This document shows positions 17,428 through 26,605 of a stretch of DNA of 64,000 nucleotides, in pieces. Position 1 is the first letter of the stretch, and the number at the start of each line of letters is the position of its first letter. Where the stretch lies: positions 1 through 64,000 of the forward strand of contig NZ_QPJQ01000009.1 in the NCBI RefSeq assembly GCF_003337275.1. The letters are read 5' to 3'. Made by a program: the position numbers and the translations under genes. Below the pieces are notes generated by a model that was given only the letters and a program-made list of their open reading frames with translations, did not search any database and was not told where the DNA came from. The stretch is from Marinomonas foliarum. GTDB taxonomy: Bacteria; Pseudomonadota; Gammaproteobacteria; Pseudomonadales; Marinomonadaceae.

Positions 17428-18696
17428 ATGGCAGAAGATATAAAACAAGCTGCACTGGACTACCATGAGTACCCAGTTCCAGGAAAATTGAGCGTTACTA
17501 TTACTAAACCAACAGCAACTGCTCGTGACCTTGCTCTTGCATACAGCCCTGGTGTGGCTGAGCCTTGCCGTGAAATCGCAAAAGATCCAGAAGCAGCTTA
17601 CCGCTTCACAGGTAAAGGCAACTTAGTTGCTGTCATTTCTGATGGCTCTGCGATCCTTGGTTTAGGTAACCTAGGTCCATTGGCAAGCAAGCCAGTTATG
17701 GAAGGTAAAGGTTTATTGTTTAAACGCTTCGCTGGCATTAATTCTGTTGATGTGGAAGTTGAATCTGAAAGCCCACAAGCCTTTATTGATACCGTTGCTC
17801 GTATTGCGAACACATACGGCGGTATTAACCTAGAAGACATCAAAGCACCTGAGTGTTTTGAAATCGAACGTCAGTTGATCGAGCGTTGCTCTATCCCAGT
17901 TTTTCATGATGACCAGCACGGTACAGCGATTGTAACAGCAGCTGGCCTTTTGAATGCGCTTGAGCTTCAAGGCAAAGACATTGCTGATGCTAAAATCGTT
18001 TGTTTAGGTGCGGGTGCTGCGGCAACGGCGTGTATGAAACTGATCATCGCTTGTGGTGCACAACGTGAGAATATCTTCGTTCTAGACCGTAACGGTGTCA
18101 TTCATTCTGGCCGTACAGACTTGAACCAGTTCAAAGCAATGTTTGCAATTGATACTGACAAGCGCACTCTTGATGACGCCATTGATGGTGCTGATGTATT
18201 CATCGGTGTATCTGGTCCAGATCTATTGTCTGCTGACCAATTAGCTAAAATGGCAGCTAATCCAATCGTTTTTGCTTGTTCGAACCCAGATCCAGAAATC
18301 AATCCAGAGCTTGCTCTCGCGACTCGTGATGATTTGATTATGGCGACTGGACGTTCTGACTACCCTAACCAAGTAAACAATGTGCTTGGCTTCCCTTTCA
18401 TCTTCCGTGGTGCATTAGACGTTCGAGCGACTAAGATCAACGAAGAAATGAAAGTAGCAGCGGTTCATGCACTTAAAGACCTTGCGAAGGAAGAAGCGCC
18501 AGCGGATGTTGTTGCTGCATACGGCGGCGGTGCGTTGAGCTTCGGTAAAGAGTACATCTTGCCGAAACCAATGGACTCTCGTTTGCTGAATGTAGTTTCT
18601 GCAGCGGTAGCTCGCGCAGCGGTGGATTCTGGAGTGGCAATGCTTCCATACCCAGATTTCTACCCTTTAGAGAATCTTGACCACTTCGGTGCTTAA
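17428..18696 (+). CDS. maeB: Malic enzyme, short (PTA-less) form
   Basis: Oxidatively decarboxylates malate to pyruvate, probably with NADP+. It has 422 residues, the length of the Pseudomonas enzyme, and lacks the phosphotransacetylase-like domain that makes E. coli MaeB 759 aa. Visible elements are LAYSPGVAEPC with the catalytic Tyr, NLEDIKAPECFEIE, the metal-site HDDQHGTA, and the nucleotide-binding VCLGAGAAATACM. Weak RBS. The gene is followed at once by a strong terminator. Position between the nuclease and LOG genes is conserved with the Pseudomonas malic enzyme locus. Confidence 0.95.
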   Translation: MAEDIKQAALDYHEYPVPGKLSVTITKPTATARDLALAYSPGVAEPCREIAKDPEAAYRFTGKGNLVAVISDGSAILGLGNLGPLASKPVMEGKGLLFKRFAGINSVDVEVESESPQAFIDTVARIANTYGGINLEDIKAPECFEIERQLIERCSIPVFHDDQHGTAIVTAAGLLNALELQGKDIADAKIVCLGAGAAATACMKLIIACGAQRENIFVLDRNGVIHSGRTDLNQFKAMFAIDTDKRTLDDAIDGADVFIGVSGPDLLSADQLAKMAANPIVFACSNPDPEINPELALATRDDLIMATGRSDYPNQVNNVLGFPFIFRGALDVRATKINEEMKVAAVHALKDLAKEEAPADVVAAYGGGALSFGKEYILPKPMDSRLLNVVSAAVARAAVDSGVAMLPYPDFYPLENLDHFGA

Positions 18697-18713
18697 TCGA
18701 ATTAAGGTCAACT

Positions 18714-18750
18714 AAAAAGGCGACTCCCTGATAAGGAGTCGCCTTTTTTT
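18714..18750 (+). terminator. maeB terminator
   Basis: Stem AAAAAGGCGACTCC (18714-18727) / GGAGTCGCCTTTTT (18735-18748) with the T run continuing to 18750. Confidence 0.95.
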
Positions 18751-18808
18751 GCGATATTTTTCAGATGCAAAGCTGTAATGCCATGGATTAAAGTATGGGA
18801 GAAATGGA

Positions 18809-19369
18809 ATGAAAGTAGCTATTTACTGTGGCTCAGCAGAGGGAAAATCTCCCGATTATGTCAATTGCGTAAAAGCTTTAGGAAGGCACTTGGCGGAGCA
18901 GGGCGTTGGTGTTGTTTATGGTGGAGGTAATGTTGGTTTAATGGGCGTGATTGCTAATGCTGTGTTACAAGCAGGCGGTAAAGTTATCGGCGTTATTCCT
19001 CAGCATTTAAAATCAAAAGAAATTGCCCACCCTAGCTTAACTGAGCTTCATATAGTCGCCAATATGCATGAACGCAAGGCGAAGATGAGTGAATTGGCCG
19101 ATGCTTTTGTGGCGCTCCCTGGTGGCGTAGGAACGCTAGAGGAAATGTTTGAAATTTGGACTTGGGGGCAGCTCGGGTTACACGATAAACCTTGTGCTTT
19201 TTATAATATAAATGGCTTTTATGATCCATTGTTTACTATGGTTGAAAGCATGCAACAGGCAGGGTTTGTGAAACAATCTTATATCGATATGATTATCAAG
19301 GTGAATTCACCTGAGGCCCTATTATCAGCTTTTCAAGCATATAGAGCGCCTCAACCTAAGTGGAGTTAA
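18809..19369 (+). CDS. LOG-family nucleoside 5'-monophosphate phosphoribohydrolase
   Basis: A 186-residue Rossmann-like protein (TIGR00730/LOG group). The diagnostic PGGVGTLEE motif is at residues 104-112, preceded by the HERKAKM segment (88-93) and an N-terminal GGGNVGLMG loop. Plant and bacterial LOG proteins cleave cytokinin riboside monophosphates; most bacterial homologues are thought to act on ordinary AMP-type nucleotides or to be housekeeping enzymes. The substrate here is unknown. It has its own promoter region after the maeB terminator. Confidence 0.92.
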   Translation: MKVAIYCGSAEGKSPDYVNCVKALGRHLAEQGVGVVYGGGNVGLMGVIANAVLQAGGKVIGVIPQHLKSKEIAHPSLTELHIVANMHERKAKMSELADAFVALPGGVGTLEEMFEIWTWGQLGLHDKPCAFYNINGFYDPLFTMVESMQQAGFVKQSYIDMIIKVNSPEALLSAFQAYRAPQPKWS

Positions 19370-19380
19370 CGTGCTTGATA

Positions 19381-19417
19381 GCATAAAAATGCCAGCTCGA
19401 GGCTGGCATTTTTATGC
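19381..19417. terminator. Bidirectional terminator between LOG gene and mrcA
   Basis: A perfect 16-bp inverted repeat (19381-19396 / 19402-19417) around a 5-nt loop, with internal A and T runs on both arms. It can serve both converging genes. Confidence 0.93.
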
Positions 19418-19434
19418 TCTTGTACTAAGCGCTG

Positions 19435-21882
19435 TTAGAACAAGTTCTCTAGTACATTATTTTCCTGTTTCTCTTCTTGTGCTTCGTTACCATTACCATT
19501 GTTGTTAGAGGCTGGCAAATTTAGCTCTCTTTGTGCTGGCACGTGGTCTCTTCTAAATATCTCGAAAATTGCATTAGACTGGCCAGGAAGTGCCCGCTCA
19601 CCTGTATTTGGGTCGATTCTTACTGTAACCAAAGAGGATGGTTTTGCTACATAAGAAGGTTCTGTACCTTTAAGTGCTTCACGCATGTAATCGATCCAAG
19701 CTGGTAGTGATACTGATCCACCCCATTCGCCACGACCTAGCGGAGATGAATTGTCAAAGCCACTCCATACGGACGTCACTAATTCACCATTAAAGCCAGA
19801 AAACCAAGCATCGCGTCCATCGTTAGTGGTACCTGTTTTACCAGCAATATCATCTCTCTGGAGGACGCGAGCGCGTCGCCCAGTACCGTATTTGATTACA
19901 TCTCTCATCATGTCATAAATGATGTAGTTCACTTCAGGGTCAAGCACTTGTGGCGCGACAGGTAAACTCTGAATGCCTTTAGGAGTGTTGAATAATCCCA
20001 TTTGCAAGTCGCCGTCATTTGGTTTTTCTAGCATAGTGCACGTCAGGCAAACGGTAACTGGGCTCGCTTGGAATAGAGTTTCATTGTTACGGTCTATTAC
20101 TTTATCAATAAGGTAAGGCTGTACTTGATAGCCACCGTTAGAGAAAACAGCGTAGCCTGTTGCGATCTGTAGTGGAGATAAGTTGGCGCTACCCAAAGAT
20201 AACGACAAATTATGTGGTAACTCATTAGGATCAAAGCCAAAGCGTCTTAGGAAGTTTAGTGTAGGTCGAATGCCTAGTTCATCTAACAGACGAACCGAGA
20301 CTATGTTTTGTGAGCGATACAATGCTTGGCGTAAACGTGTTGGCCCATAGAACTTGCCGCCGTCGTTGGTTGGACGCCACGCGGAGGCCAAGTTTGAATC
20401 ATTAAACACCACGGGTGCATCATTAATAATGCTGGCTGCTGTATAGCCTCTGTCTAATGCGCTGGCATAAATAAACGGCTTAAAGTTTGATCCAGGTTGA
20501 CGCTTAGACTGAGTGATACGGTTGAACTTGTTTTCAAAAAAGTTAAAGCCGCCCACAAGAGCTTGGATGGCGCCATCTTTACTGTTCAAAGAGATTAACG
20601 CGCTTTGAACCGTTGGCTTTTGTGCCAATATCCAGCCAAGTTTAGCGTCTGGGCGCAAACGTACAATGTCACCCGGAACCAAGACGTCAGAGACAGTGGT
20701 TGGTGTTGCCCCTTGCGAGTCTTCATTGATATAAGGCTTGGCCCATTTTATGGCGTCCCACGCTAGAGTAGCGCGTTTACCGTCGGCTAGACGAACATCC
20801 GCTGTGTTTTCATCAATGTTAATAACCAGGGCTGTTTGCCAGTTATAGAAGCGCTCTATATCTTGTAACGCTTTTTCTTGCTCTTCGAGTGGTGCTTCAA
20901 CTAGATCCACTCGGGTTTCGATGGAACCGCGGTAGCCATGGCGAGTATCGTAGCTTAAAACACCATTAAAAACGGCACTGTTGGCGGCTTTTTGGCGAGT
21001 TGAATCAATGGTGGTATAGACGGTCATCCCCGTGCTGTAAAGGTCATCGCCAAAGGTGTTATACAGTTCTGCGCGAACCATTTCTGCAATGTAGCCAGCT
21101 TCAATGTCTGGCATTACTCCGTGATTCTTAGCGGTAATCGGCGCTTCAACAGCATCTTGGTAGGCGTCTTTATCAATCATGCCAAGGGACAGCATTCGCT
21201 GTAAAATCCAGTTGCGGCGGATCAAGGCACGAGAAGGGTTTACAACTGGATTAAAGCGAGAGGGTGCTTTTGGCAAACCTGCTATCATTGCTAGTTGTGC
21301 AAGGTCTAGCTCGCTTAGATTTTTGCCATAATAGACTTGAGCGGCGGCTTCGAAGCCATAAGCACGATTCCCTAAGTAGATTTTATTGACGTAAAGCTCA
21401 AGAATTTCATGTTTGCTTAGCTCTCGTTCCATTTTTAAAGCAATAAAGATTTCTGTAAATTTACGTGTGTAGGTTTGCTCGAACGAAAGAAAGTAGTTAC
21501 GTGCCACCTGCATGGTGATGGTACTGCCGCCGCCTTGTTTTTGACCTGTGGTGATAAGCTGCATGACTGCGCGGCCTAAGCCAAGAATGTCTACGCCAGG
21601 GTGATGGTAAAAATTGGTGTCTTCTGCCGCTAAAATGGCGTGTTCTAGATTGGTTGGTATTTCTGAGTAATTAATCGGCGAGCGACGTTGCTCGCCGAAT
21701 TCTCCAATAAGCTGGTCGTCAGCAGTATAGATCCGCAATGGAATTCGAAGTTCTATGGCCTTAAGTTCATCTACGGTGGGAATGCGGTCTTTTACATTGT
21801 AGTAAATAGCATAGGTAATGCCGACGGCGCAAAGGGCCCCGAAAAGACCGAGAAAGAAGAGAATTTTAAGTGTCTTGGCCAT
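19435..21882 (-). CDS. mrcA: Penicillin-binding protein 1A (bifunctional)
   Basis: An 815-residue class A PBP that polymerises and cross-links peptidoglycan. It has an N-terminal membrane anchor (about 7-29), then a GT51 glycosyltransferase domain with the catalytic Glu in EDTNFYHHPG and the GGGSTITMQ motif. A PBP1A-specific OB-like insert follows, then the transpeptidase domain with the active serine in QPGSNFKPF (SxxK), SQN, and KTGTTNDGRD. The Asn/Gln/Glu-rich C-terminal tail is low complexity. It is divergent from the pil/hof-like genes, the same arrangement as mrcA-hofM in E. coli and ponA-pilM in Pseudomonas. Confidence 0.97.
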   Translation of the reverse strand: MAKTLKILFFLGLFGALCAVGITYAIYYNVKDRIPTVDELKAIELRIPLRIYTADDQLIGEFGEQRRSPINYSEIPTNLEHAILAAEDTNFYHHPGVDILGLGRAVMQLITTGQKQGGGSTITMQVARNYFLSFEQTYTRKFTEIFIALKMERELSKHEILELYVNKIYLGNRAYGFEAAAQVYYGKNLSELDLAQLAMIAGLPKAPSRFNPVVNPSRALIRRNWILQRMLSLGMIDKDAYQDAVEAPITAKNHGVMPDIEAGYIAEMVRAELYNTFGDDLYSTGMTVYTTIDSTRQKAANSAVFNGVLSYDTRHGYRGSIETRVDLVEAPLEEQEKALQDIERFYNWQTALVINIDENTADVRLADGKRATLAWDAIKWAKPYINEDSQGATPTTVSDVLVPGDIVRLRPDAKLGWILAQKPTVQSALISLNSKDGAIQALVGGFNFFENKFNRITQSKRQPGSNFKPFIYASALDRGYTAASIINDAPVVFNDSNLASAWRPTNDGGKFYGPTRLRQALYRSQNIVSVRLLDELGIRPTLNFLRRFGFDPNELPHNLSLSLGSANLSPLQIATGYAVFSNGGYQVQPYLIDKVIDRNNETLFQASPVTVCLTCTMLEKPNDGDLQMGLFNTPKGIQSLPVAPQVLDPEVNYIIYDMMRDVIKYGTGRRARVLQRDDIAGKTGTTNDGRDAWFSGFNGELVTSVWSGFDNSSPLGRGEWGGSVSLPAWIDYMREALKGTEPSYVAKPSSLVTVRIDPNTGERALPGQSNAIFEIFRRDHVPAQRELNLPASNNNGNGNEAQEEKQENNVLENLF

Positions 21883-22039
21883 ATTAATCTAATAAATGCT
21901 GTGTAAAAAAAAGCCATTATACCTAAGATTATCCTAGAATAGGCGCTTAACTTTGCATCAAATCGTGTTATCTTGGTAAAAGTTTGGCATGGACGTCGAA
22001 TTAAACGTTTTACCGAATAACCTATAATTTCAAGGATGA

Positions 22040-23023
22040 ATGATGCGGTTAGTTTCTGCCTATTCTGTGGCTGTCTATACGGCTGAGCAGTGTATATTTT
22101 ATGATTCTTTTAAGGCGGCAGAGTTAGTCGCATTACAAGCTATTAATCAGGGCAGCTCTACTCCTGATACTCTTCAATTATCTGCAATACATCAAACATT
22201 ATCCCTTGAGTCTTTAGCAAAAAGAACCCCTGTCCTGATTTTGGTGCCTGATGCATGGCTTGTAGTTTCTCGATCTCAGATAGATCACCTGATTCCTTCC
22301 ACATTGCTGCCTTTGGCGGCCCTCAGTTATGCGGCCGAAACCACGTTTTTGACTCCAGAGGCGGTGAAGTTCAATTACTTGCAAATTGCATTGTCGGATA
22401 AGCGTGCTGAGTTGACTGTGTTTGCTTGTTCGAATGAGTGGGCGGAACTGCTTTGTCGACCTTTTTACAATACTGCAAAAGACTGTGTGATTATGCCGTC
22501 TAGCCAATGGCTGGATATGAAAGCACCCAGCCGCCGGTCTTGGTCAAATTGTAAAAAGCAGGCTCTGTCCTCTTATCAGCCGAATAAGGTGAAAAATCAA
22601 AAAGTACGTACGTTGTTAGGTTATCTATTGATACTAAGTTTGTTCGTTCAAGGAGGAGCACTGACATATCTTTTTTCTCTCCACAAACACACTGAAGAAG
22701 CAATTTTAGCCCGCCAGGAAGTATTGGAACTTCAGTCCGCTTGGAAAGCTGTCCACGTAGAAAATGATTTCACTCAGTCTATTTTAAGCGTAGTACAAGC
22801 ATTACCCAAATCGGTTCGGCTGGCTGCGGTGGAAAGTGATGGTGCGAAGGCCAAGGTTCGAATGACCCTGTCTCAATCTGATTTAGATTCAGTTTTCATT
22901 GGTTGGCAGCATCAATTTCCGCACTGGCTCTGGGAAGTAAGTCAAACCTCAAAACCCGCTGAATCTGTTCATAAAAAAGTGGAGGTATTGGATGTTTCTA
23001 TCTCCATTTTTTCAGGCTCTTAG
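22040..23023 (+). CDS. PilM/PilN-like (GspL-like) inner-membrane assembly protein
   Basis: A 327-residue protein. A cytoplasmic domain of about 170 residues is followed by a basic stretch (KVKNQKVR, 183-190), one membrane helix (191-212), and a periplasmic part with a coiled coil and a small alpha/beta domain. In pilus systems the cytoplasmic actin-like PilM and the bitopic PilN are separate genes; GspL of type II secretion is their fused counterpart. Layout, and position between mrcA and aroK, suggest a shortened PilM-PilN merger. The ATP-binding motifs of PilM are not recognisable. AAGGA at 22032 fits the ATG at 22043 slightly better than 22040. Function inferred from context. Confidence 0.6.
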   Translation: MMRLVSAYSVAVYTAEQCIFYDSFKAAELVALQAINQGSSTPDTLQLSAIHQTLSLESLAKRTPVLILVPDAWLVVSRSQIDHLIPSTLLPLAALSYAAETTFLTPEAVKFNYLQIALSDKRAELTVFACSNEWAELLCRPFYNTAKDCVIMPSSQWLDMKAPSRRSWSNCKKQALSSYQPNKVKNQKVRTLLGYLLILSLFVQGGALTYLFSLHKHTEEAILARQEVLELQSAWKAVHVENDFTQSILSVVQALPKSVRLAAVESDGAKAKVRMTLSQSDLDSVFIGWQHQFPHWLWEVSQTSKPAESVHKKVEVLDVSISIFSGS

Positions 23024-23702
23024 GGCGTTCTTACTTCGTATCAATCTCTCGCTTGTACTGTTGTTGATAATATTGCAGTTGGCGGTTTGGTACCCATTTA
23101 TTGATAATGCTTACGATAATGCAGGCCGGCAACTTAAGTTGAAGCAAGGTGCACAGCATTCATGGAATTCCATTCAACAACAAAGCCGCGCGTTAGCAAT
23201 GGCTGAGTTTGAAGATCACCCTTGGCTACAGCACCGAACAGTCGATACGGCGCAGGAAATTACTTCAATCTGGGAAATCGAGGGTGCTGCGTCTTTACCG
23301 CAATGGCAAACAGCATTGGAGCAAGTTGAGGAGCGATTCGCTTTAGCGTTGCTGTCAGTGTCATGGCAAAGAAGGAGTGGCGAGCAGTGGCAAGGAAAAA
23401 TGCAATTTTCGATTCAGGCACCCAAGATGAATCGTGAATACCACAATTGGTTGCCTGCACGTATTTTGATCGAGCGCTTTATCAAAAAAGATTGGCAGCT
23501 GTTGTCGACGATGCGTACGTCTGAAAATGCCTCTGCCTTGGTTGAATATAAACATCATCGCCACTGGGTACAAGAGGGCAGTTGGTTGCCTGCGGCAGGT
23601 TTTTCGGTTGGTTCTGTATCATCTGATCAAGTGACACTTATTGCAAAAGATGGCTCCTTACAGACCTTGGCAATACGTCAGGTGGGGGATGACGATGACT
23701 AG
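22992..23702 (+). CDS. PilO/PilP-like (GspM/GspC-like) pilus assembly protein
   Basis: A 236-residue bitopic protein overlapping the previous gene by 32 bp. A membrane helix at about 17-36 (NLSLVLLLIILQLAVWYPF) is followed by a coiled-coil/ferredoxin-like periplasmic region. The C-terminal 45 residues (WLPAAGFSVGSVSS, then VTLIAKDGSL) look like the beta-sandwich that PilP and GspC use to touch the secretin. PilO and PilP are normally separate, and PilP is a lipoprotein; no lipobox is present here. I infer a merged PilO-PilP function. Low direct sequence similarity makes this tentative. Confidence 0.5.
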   Translation: MFLSPFFQALRAFLLRINLSLVLLLIILQLAVWYPFIDNAYDNAGRQLKLKQGAQHSWNSIQQQSRALAMAEFEDHPWLQHRTVDTAQEITSIWEIEGAASLPQWQTALEQVEERFALALLSVSWQRRSGEQWQGKMQFSIQAPKMNREYHNWLPARILIERFIKKDWQLLSTMRTSENASALVEYKHHRHWVQEGSWLPAAGFSVGSVSSDQVTLIAKDGSLQTLAIRQVGDDDD

Positions 23703-24876
23703 CTTAGGTGTCCGTGTGTTAGTTATTCTTTTTGTGATCGGCGTGCGTTCTGTTAATGCCATGGATGTGTATTTTGAGTCCCGTTCCTTGCAAGAAGTAC
23801 TACCTTGGCTTGCTGCGCAAATGAATGAGAGTGTAGTTATAAGCCAAGAGATAGATGATGTATTAACTTTGTCGATCAAAAATGCGAGCTGGAAAGAGGT
23901 GATGGAAGCTGTTGCTCAGCCGCCGCACTTACGTCTTGAATGGCAAGGATCTGTTGCTGTATTGATGCCCAACACCATTGACGAGGTGCCTGAAAGTAGC
24001 ATCGCGAAGGCACTTTGTCAGCAAGCTTACTGGGTATTGAAACATGCCAAAGCAGAGGCTGTAGGTGTGCACTTACAAACGTTATATCCTTCGCTTTCTT
24101 TGGTTGTTGATAATCGGACCAACTCGATTATTGCCTCATCGTGTGAATCATTTGAAGGTATTCGTGAAACCTTGGCTTGGTTAGATGCGCCGTTAAGGCA
24201 GATTGAAATCAGTGCGCAAATTGCACAAGTTAGTCGTACGGCGCAATCTCAGTTTGGTGTTAATTGGCAAGCAAAGTTGTCAGACGGTGTACGGTCTTCG
24301 CTGGGTGGTGCTGTGGATTTGGGGGCTCTTGCGCCTTCAACAAGCTTGAGCTTTTCTAATGCTGGTGGCTCTGGATTGTTGGCCTTCACATTGGATATGA
24401 TGGAGGGGGAAGGTTTGGCTAATGTGGTGTCCAAACCTAAGATTGTTACTTCTGAGGGGCAGCCTGCTCGAATTGAATCGGGTACGGAAGTGCCATATCA
24501 AACCGTTACTGACGATAAAGTTAGTATTGAATTTCGCCAAGCTGCACTGATGTTGGAAGTAACGCCTTTTGTAAAAGAAGGAGAGCATATTTTGCTATCC
24601 CTCAACATTCATCAAGATTCTGTTGGCGATCTAGTGAATGGCGTTCCTAGCTTGAAAACCAATCGTTTAAAAACGCAGGTTGTAGTGAAAAACCAAGAAA
24701 CACTTGTTTTAGGGGGAATTTTTCGTGAAGAGCGCTTTGAATCAGAGAGTCGAGTGCCCTTCTTTAGCGCGATTCCATTGCTGGGTGAGCTGTTTAAAAG
24801 GCGATCAGAACAGCAAGAAAAGGTTGAATTACTTGTATTTATTACGCCAAAGCTGCTACAAATGTCAGTTAACTAG
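23695..24876 (+). CDS. Short HofQ/PilQ-family secretin
   Basis: About 393 residues from the ATG at 23695 (GGTGGGGG six bases upstream; ATG 23689 is also possible), overlapping the previous gene by 8 bp. It has a signal peptide (VLVILFVIGVRSVNA), a secretin/TonB short N-terminal domain (VYFESRSLQEVLPWLAA), one N1-type domain (NRTNSIIASS), and the secretin beta-barrel domain (VVSKPKIVTSEGQPARIESG to ETLVLGGIF and VPFFSAIPLLGELF). PilQ is usually about 700 aa with AMIN domains; this has the size of E. coli HofQ (412 aa), linked to DNA uptake. It lies directly before aroK, as pilQ/hofQ/comE do elsewhere. Confidence 0.88.
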   Translation: MTSLGVRVLVILFVIGVRSVNAMDVYFESRSLQEVLPWLAAQMNESVVISQEIDDVLTLSIKNASWKEVMEAVAQPPHLRLEWQGSVAVLMPNTIDEVPESSIAKALCQQAYWVLKHAKAEAVGVHLQTLYPSLSLVVDNRTNSIIASSCESFEGIRETLAWLDAPLRQIEISAQIAQVSRTAQSQFGVNWQAKLSDGVRSSLGGAVDLGALAPSTSLSFSNAGGSGLLAFTLDMMEGEGLANVVSKPKIVTSEGQPARIESGTEVPYQTVTDDKVSIEFRQAALMLEVTPFVKEGEHILLSLNIHQDSVGDLVNGVPSLKTNRLKTQVVVKNQETLVLGGIFREERFESESRVPFFSAIPLLGELFKRRSEQQEKVELLVFITPKLLQMSVN

Positions 24877-24918
24877 GCCGCAGTCTAATTCTGCTTAATT
24901 CCGATGTAATTGAATACA

Positions 24919-25467
24919 ATGATAAAAGCCCCCAATATTATTTTAGTAGGCCCGATGGGCGCTGGAAAAACGACAATAGGCCGTTTGATTTCACAGTCAA
25001 TGGATAAAGACTTTTATGACCTAGATAAAGTCATAGAAGATAACGCTGGTGCTGACATTCCTTGGATCTTTGAGAGGGAAGGCGAAGACGGATTCCGTAA
25101 ACGTGAAACGCAAGCTTTGGCGTCTGTTGCACAGTCAGATAAAGGTGACAGTGTCTTGGCGACTGGCGGCGGAATTGTGATGCGTGAAGAAAACCGAGAT
25201 ATTCTCCGTGAAAATGCTCTTGTTGTGTATTTATACGCATCTGTTGCTCAGCAGTTATACCGAACATCCAAAAGCACTCATCGTCCGCTACTGCAGACAG
25301 GTGACCCTAAAGCAACACTCAAAAAGTTGTTTGAAGTTCGTGACCCTTTATACAGAGAAGTGGCGACCTTGGTTATTGAGACCGACTCTCGCCACCCAAG
25401 ATCTGTTGCCAACAAAGTTTTAGATGCTATTAAGCGACATTTAAAAGAGGAGACAACTACATCCTAA
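24919..25467 (+). CDS. aroK: Shikimate kinase
   Basis: A 182-residue P-loop kinase that phosphorylates shikimate at the 3-hydroxyl. Walker [12 protein letters not shown], the shikimate-binding DLDKVIE and GREGE-like [13 protein letters not shown], and TGGGIV are all present; the lid contains RPLL. The ATG at 24919 matches the E. coli start; an in-frame TTG at 24910 is also open and neither has a clear RBS. The stop codon overlaps the aroB start (TAATG). Confidence 0.96.
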   Translation: MIKAPNIILVGPMGAGKTTIGRLISQSMDKDFYDLDKVIEDNAGADIPWIFEREGEDGFRKRETQALASVAQSDKGDSVLATGGGIVMREENRDILRENALVVYLYASVAQQLYRTSKSTHRPLLQTGDPKATLKKLFEVRDPLYREVATLVIETDSRHPRSVANKVLDAIKRHLKEETTTS

Positions 25468-26579
25468 TGCGCACATTAACCGTTGATCTGGATGATCGTA
25501 GCTACCCTATTTATATTGGCCGTGGCATACGTCAGCAAAAAGCTCTTTTTGATGAAGCGATTCATGGCAAACAAGTCATGATAGTGACAAATGACACAAT
25601 TGCCCCTCTGTACCTAGACGCCATGGTTACCATGCTGTCAGAAGACTATAAGGTCGATATCTGTATTTTGCCTGATGGTGAAGCGTTTAAAACACTAGAT
25701 ACCTACGGCATGATAATGACATCATTGCTGGAAGCTAAGCATAACCGAACTACGACAGTGATTGCTTTAGGTGGTGGTGTTGTTGGTGATATGGCTGGGT
25801 TTGCAGCTGCGACGTATCAACGTGGCGTCCCATTTATTCAGGTGCCTACAACTTTATTGTCTCAAGTAGATTCCTCTGTAGGAGGTAAAACGGGCGTAAA
25901 TCATCCGCTTGGTAAGAATATGATTGGGGCATTTTATCAGCCTCAAGCGGTGATTATAGATACTGATAGTCTGTTAAGTTTGCCACAACGAGAGTTGTCA
26001 GCGGGTATGGCAGAAGTGATTAAGTATGGTTTGATTTGTGATGTGCCATTTTTTGATTGGTTAGAACAAGAGATGCCTGCTTTGATGTCATTGGACAATG
26101 AAAAAATCAGTGAAGCTATTTATCGCTCTTGTTTGGCTAAAGCCAATGTTGTTGCTCAAGACGAAAGAGAGGGCGGTATTCGTGCGATCCTCAATTTAGG
26201 TCATACTTTTGGGCACGCCATTGAAACGCAAATGGGTTATGGTAACTGGTTGCATGGTGAAGCTGTAGCGGCAGGAAGTGTATTAGCAATGGATCTTTCA
26301 TGGCGCATGGGCAATGTCTCCTGTGAAGACTTTGGTCGTGCTGTTGCCCTGTTTCAGGCGGCTAAGCTGCCAGTATTGCCACCGGTTGATATGACTCAGG
26401 CTCATTTTGTTGAGCGTATGGCATTAGATAAAAAAGTATTGGATGGAAGTTTGCGTTTGGTGCTACTTGGCGCCCTAGGTGAAGCCATTGTAACATCTGA
26501 TTTTCCAATGGAAGATTTCAATGCCTGTCTAATGGACGCGCTTGAAGCGAGTAAGCAAGCTAACCTCGCCATTTCTTAA
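25467..26579 (+). CDS. aroB: 3-dehydroquinate synthase
   Basis: A 370-residue NAD+- and metal-dependent enzyme converting DAHP to 3-dehydroquinate in the shikimate pathway. Conserved blocks are [55 protein letters not shown], and the zinc ligand motif [11 protein letters not shown]. Translationally coupled to aroK through a 1-nt TAATG overlap, and the DamX-like gene follows after 26 bp. Confidence 0.97.
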   Translation: MRTLTVDLDDRSYPIYIGRGIRQQKALFDEAIHGKQVMIVTNDTIAPLYLDAMVTMLSEDYKVDICILPDGEAFKTLDTYGMIMTSLLEAKHNRTTTVIALGGGVVGDMAGFAAATYQRGVPFIQVPTTLLSQVDSSVGGKTGVNHPLGKNMIGAFYQPQAVIIDTDSLLSLPQRELSAGMAEVIKYGLICDVPFFDWLEQEMPALMSLDNEKISEAIYRSCLAKANVVAQDEREGGIRAILNLGHTFGHAIETQMGYGNWLHGEAVAAGSVLAMDLSWRMGNVSCEDFGRAVALFQAAKLPVLPPVDMTQAHFVERMALDKKVLDGSLRLVLLGALGEAIVTSDFPMEDFNACLMDALEASKQANLAIS

Positions 26580-26605
26580 TGGCGACTTATTGTTGAAGGA
26601 CGATT

